Shown one piece after another: positions 62,600 through 64,000 of a stretch of DNA of 64,000 bases. Both the position numbers and the translations under genes were made by a program. The notes under the pieces are model-generated. The model saw only the letters and a program-made list of their open reading frames with translations, was not told where the DNA came from and did no database searches. Source of the stretch: Pectobacterium aroidearum (GTDB lineage: Bacteria > Pseudomonadota > Gammaproteobacteria > Enterobacterales > Enterobacteriaceae); assembly GCF_015689195.1 (NCBI RefSeq), contig NZ_CP065044.1, forward strand, positions 682,001 through 746,000, read 5' to 3'. Each line of letters starts with the position of its first letter. Position 1 is the first letter of the stretch.

Positions 62600-63700
62600 T
62601 TATTTCACACCCCAGATTGCCCGGTAATGGCCTTGATAATCATTTTGCGGGTCATACAGGTTGTTATTACCGCCATCGTTCGCGATGTTTTCGGCTGTCA
62701 CCAAATGTGCCGGGGTGACATAACCAGAAGGCGGTTGTTTGGCAAAGGCGCGGTTAAACTCATCCAGCAACTGCCAGCCGTGCAGCTTCAGAGGCTCGGG
62801 AACGGTGGCGGATTGGCTATCACCAGAGCGAATACGTTGATAGGCAGAGATGGAACCATCGCCAGCCGAAATGTTATACGGTGCATTTTTACCGCCTTTC
62901 CCGGCCGTTTTTAACGATGGCGCCATGAAATCAAAATACAGGTCGTTAATGGCCAGCGAATACTGGAAGCTGTCGCCATATTTCTGCAACAGACTAAACG
63001 TCATGGCAGGCATGCGGTTTGCGGTATCGGCGAGCGGTGTATCGATGAATTCCACTACCTTGCAACCACTGCATTTACCGATTTCGTCTTTCATGACATT
63101 GGCTTTATCAAGCGCGATTTGATAAAGGGAGTCGGTAAAGATTAAGACATTGGCTTTTCCACCTGATTTTACGACGGCGTATTGCGCGGCGATGCGGGCG
63201 ACGTCATTCGAATCGGATGTCACGTTGTAGAAAATATCGTATTTAGGCAGGGGACCCGGCTCAGGTACGGCATGCCATGCAGTCAGAATAATGCCTTGTT
63301 GAATGGCTTTCTTCAGCGGGATTTTGGCGACATTCGGGTTCCAACCGCCAATAACAATGCCATCTGGCTTCTGAGCGATCGCCTGATTGAGTGAGGCCAA
63401 CTGATCTTTGACCGAGCCGCCACCGTCCAACGTTTCCAGCTTCCAGCCTGCGGCTTTGGCTGCTTCGCTCAGCCCTTGCTGTACGCCTTGAACGCCGCCA
63501 TTTTTCATATCGGAGGCAATAAAAATAATCTTCTTATTCGGCTGTAACTGTGGCCCCTGAGTCGGGCCGTCCCACTGCGTGCTGCTGGCGGTCGCTTTTG
63601 CAACGGCTGCCGTTGCCTGATCGAGATAGCTGTCAGCCCATGTTGGCTGGCTGCTTAATAACACGGTGGTCAGTCCTGATAACAGCAAAAAACGTTTCAT
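62600..63700 (-). CDS. Sugar ABC transporter periplasmic binding protein
   Basis: 366 residues. Signal peptide (to about residue 22, WA-DS). Periplasmic-binding protein of the ribose/xylose-like class (Peripla_BP_4): IIFIASDMKNGGVQGVQQGL near 53, GIVIGGWNPN near 112, and C-terminal ISAGDGSISAYQRIRSGDSQ near 285. Ligand probably a pentose, sugar acid or lactone. 14 bases after the permease gene; its ATPase must lie beyond the right edge. Confidence 0.88.
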   Translation of the reverse strand: MKRFLLLSGLTTVLLSSQPTWADSYLDQATAAVAKATASSTQWDGPTQGPQLQPNKKIIFIASDMKNGGVQGVQQGLSEAAKAAGWKLETLDGGGSVKDQLASLNQAIAQKPDGIVIGGWNPNVAKIPLKKAIQQGIILTAWHAVPEPGPLPKYDIFYNVTSDSNDVARIAAQYAVVKSGGKANVLIFTDSLYQIALDKANVMKDEIGKCSGCKVVEFIDTPLADTANRMPAMTFSLLQKYGDSFQYSLAINDLYFDFMAPSLKTAGKGGKNAPYNISAGDGSISAYQRIRSGDSQSATVPEPLKLHGWQLLDEFNRAFAKQPPSGYVTPAHLVTAENIANDGGNNNLYDPQNDYQGHYRAIWGVK

Positions 63701-63714
63701 AGGGTGTGCTCCTG

Positions 63715-63999
63715 TTAGGGATGTGTCACGTTATGGTTATTGTTTTCCGGTGGCGTGTTTTTCTGATGAGAAGGCTCCTGGTGGTGGCGCTGGGGTGTGT
63801 CAGCCTGACGGCGTTGTACGGCTTTTTGATTCAGTAAGCGGCGGCGCTGGGCATAGCCTGCCAGCGTGATGGAGAGCAGCAGCGTGGCTCCGTTAAATAA
63901 CGGTTCAACCCAGAATTCGCCGCCAAATTGCTGGATACCGGCGATGCCAATCGCAAGAATGGCGATGCCGATAACCGTTCCCCAGACGTTAACTCGGCC
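63715..63999 (-). CDS. Sugar ABC transporter permease, C-terminal part (cut by window edge)
   Basis: 94 codons and stop of a gene running off the right edge. Reads GRVNVWGTVIGIAILAIGIA then LFNGATLLLSITLAGYAQRR, the last helices of an RbsC/AraH-type (BPD_transp_2) permease. The tail after that is unusually hydrophilic (Gln, His, Asn, Pro-rich, about 45 residues). It sits directly before the binding-protein gene. Confidence 0.85.
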   Translation of the reverse strand, partial: GRVNVWGTVIGIAILAIGIAGIQQFGGEFWVEPLFNGATLLLSITLAGYAQRRRLLNQKAVQRRQADTPQRHHQEPSHQKNTPPENNNHNVTHP

Positions 64000-64000
64000 G

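Overview
This window is chromosomal DNA from an enterobacterium, most likely a soft-rot Pectobacterium or a close relative. Housekeeping proteins such as AhpC, Hfq, PurA, MetK, SpeA and TktA match remembered E. coli sequences over most of their length. Intergenic repeats and several inserted or missing genes differ from E. coli. The genus call is inference; no 16S gene is present.

Layout. 0-6.6 kb: a YahK-type alcohol dehydrogenase, a LemA / DUF2207 / unknown three-gene unit whose DUF2207 gene is frameshifted in a 12-G tract, and a D-2-hydroxyacid dehydrogenase. 6.6-10 kb: AT-richer accessory DNA with a secreted PPC-like protein, a lone tRNA-Gly(GCC), and a small exported protein resembling FlhE. 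10-14.6 kb: a self-contained MacAB/TolC-type exporter (ATPase, permease, outer-membrane channel, membrane-fusion protein) with overlapping genes. 14.8-19.1 kb: a DUF4153 membrane protein, a MITE-like repeat, and ahpC-ahpF separated by hairpins. 19.6-34.5 kb: the queG // nnr-tsaE-amiB-mutL-miaA-hfq-hflX-hflK-hflC-yjeT-purA block, with an unknown gene between queG and nnr.

34.5-54.8 kb: mpl and fbp diverge, followed by ruvX-yqgE-gshB-rsmE-endA-sprT-metK (minus strand), then speA, an orphan LuxR-type regulator, loiP, and the carbon-metabolism run tktA, epd, pgk, fbaA, mscS. Relative to E. coli, two distant regions are joined here; galP and speB are absent from their usual places. A second, inverted copy of the MITE-like repeat lies just after speA. 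54.8-64 kb: a minus-strand yiaK-yiaL-MFS-lyxK-yiaQ-yiaR-yiaS operon for 2,3-diketo-L-gulonate / L-xylulose catabolism, feeding D-xylulose 5-phosphate into the pentose phosphate pathway that TktA serves. It is preceded by an SMP-30 lactonase and a ribose-type sugar ABC transporter whose permease runs off the right edge.

No rRNA, CRISPR array, complete insertion sequence or prophage was seen. The least explained parts are the LemA-DUF2207-568-aa unit with its poly-G tract, the tRNA-Gly neighbourhood, the two structured repeats (which show a compensatory base change), and the region between speA and loiP where speB would be expected.
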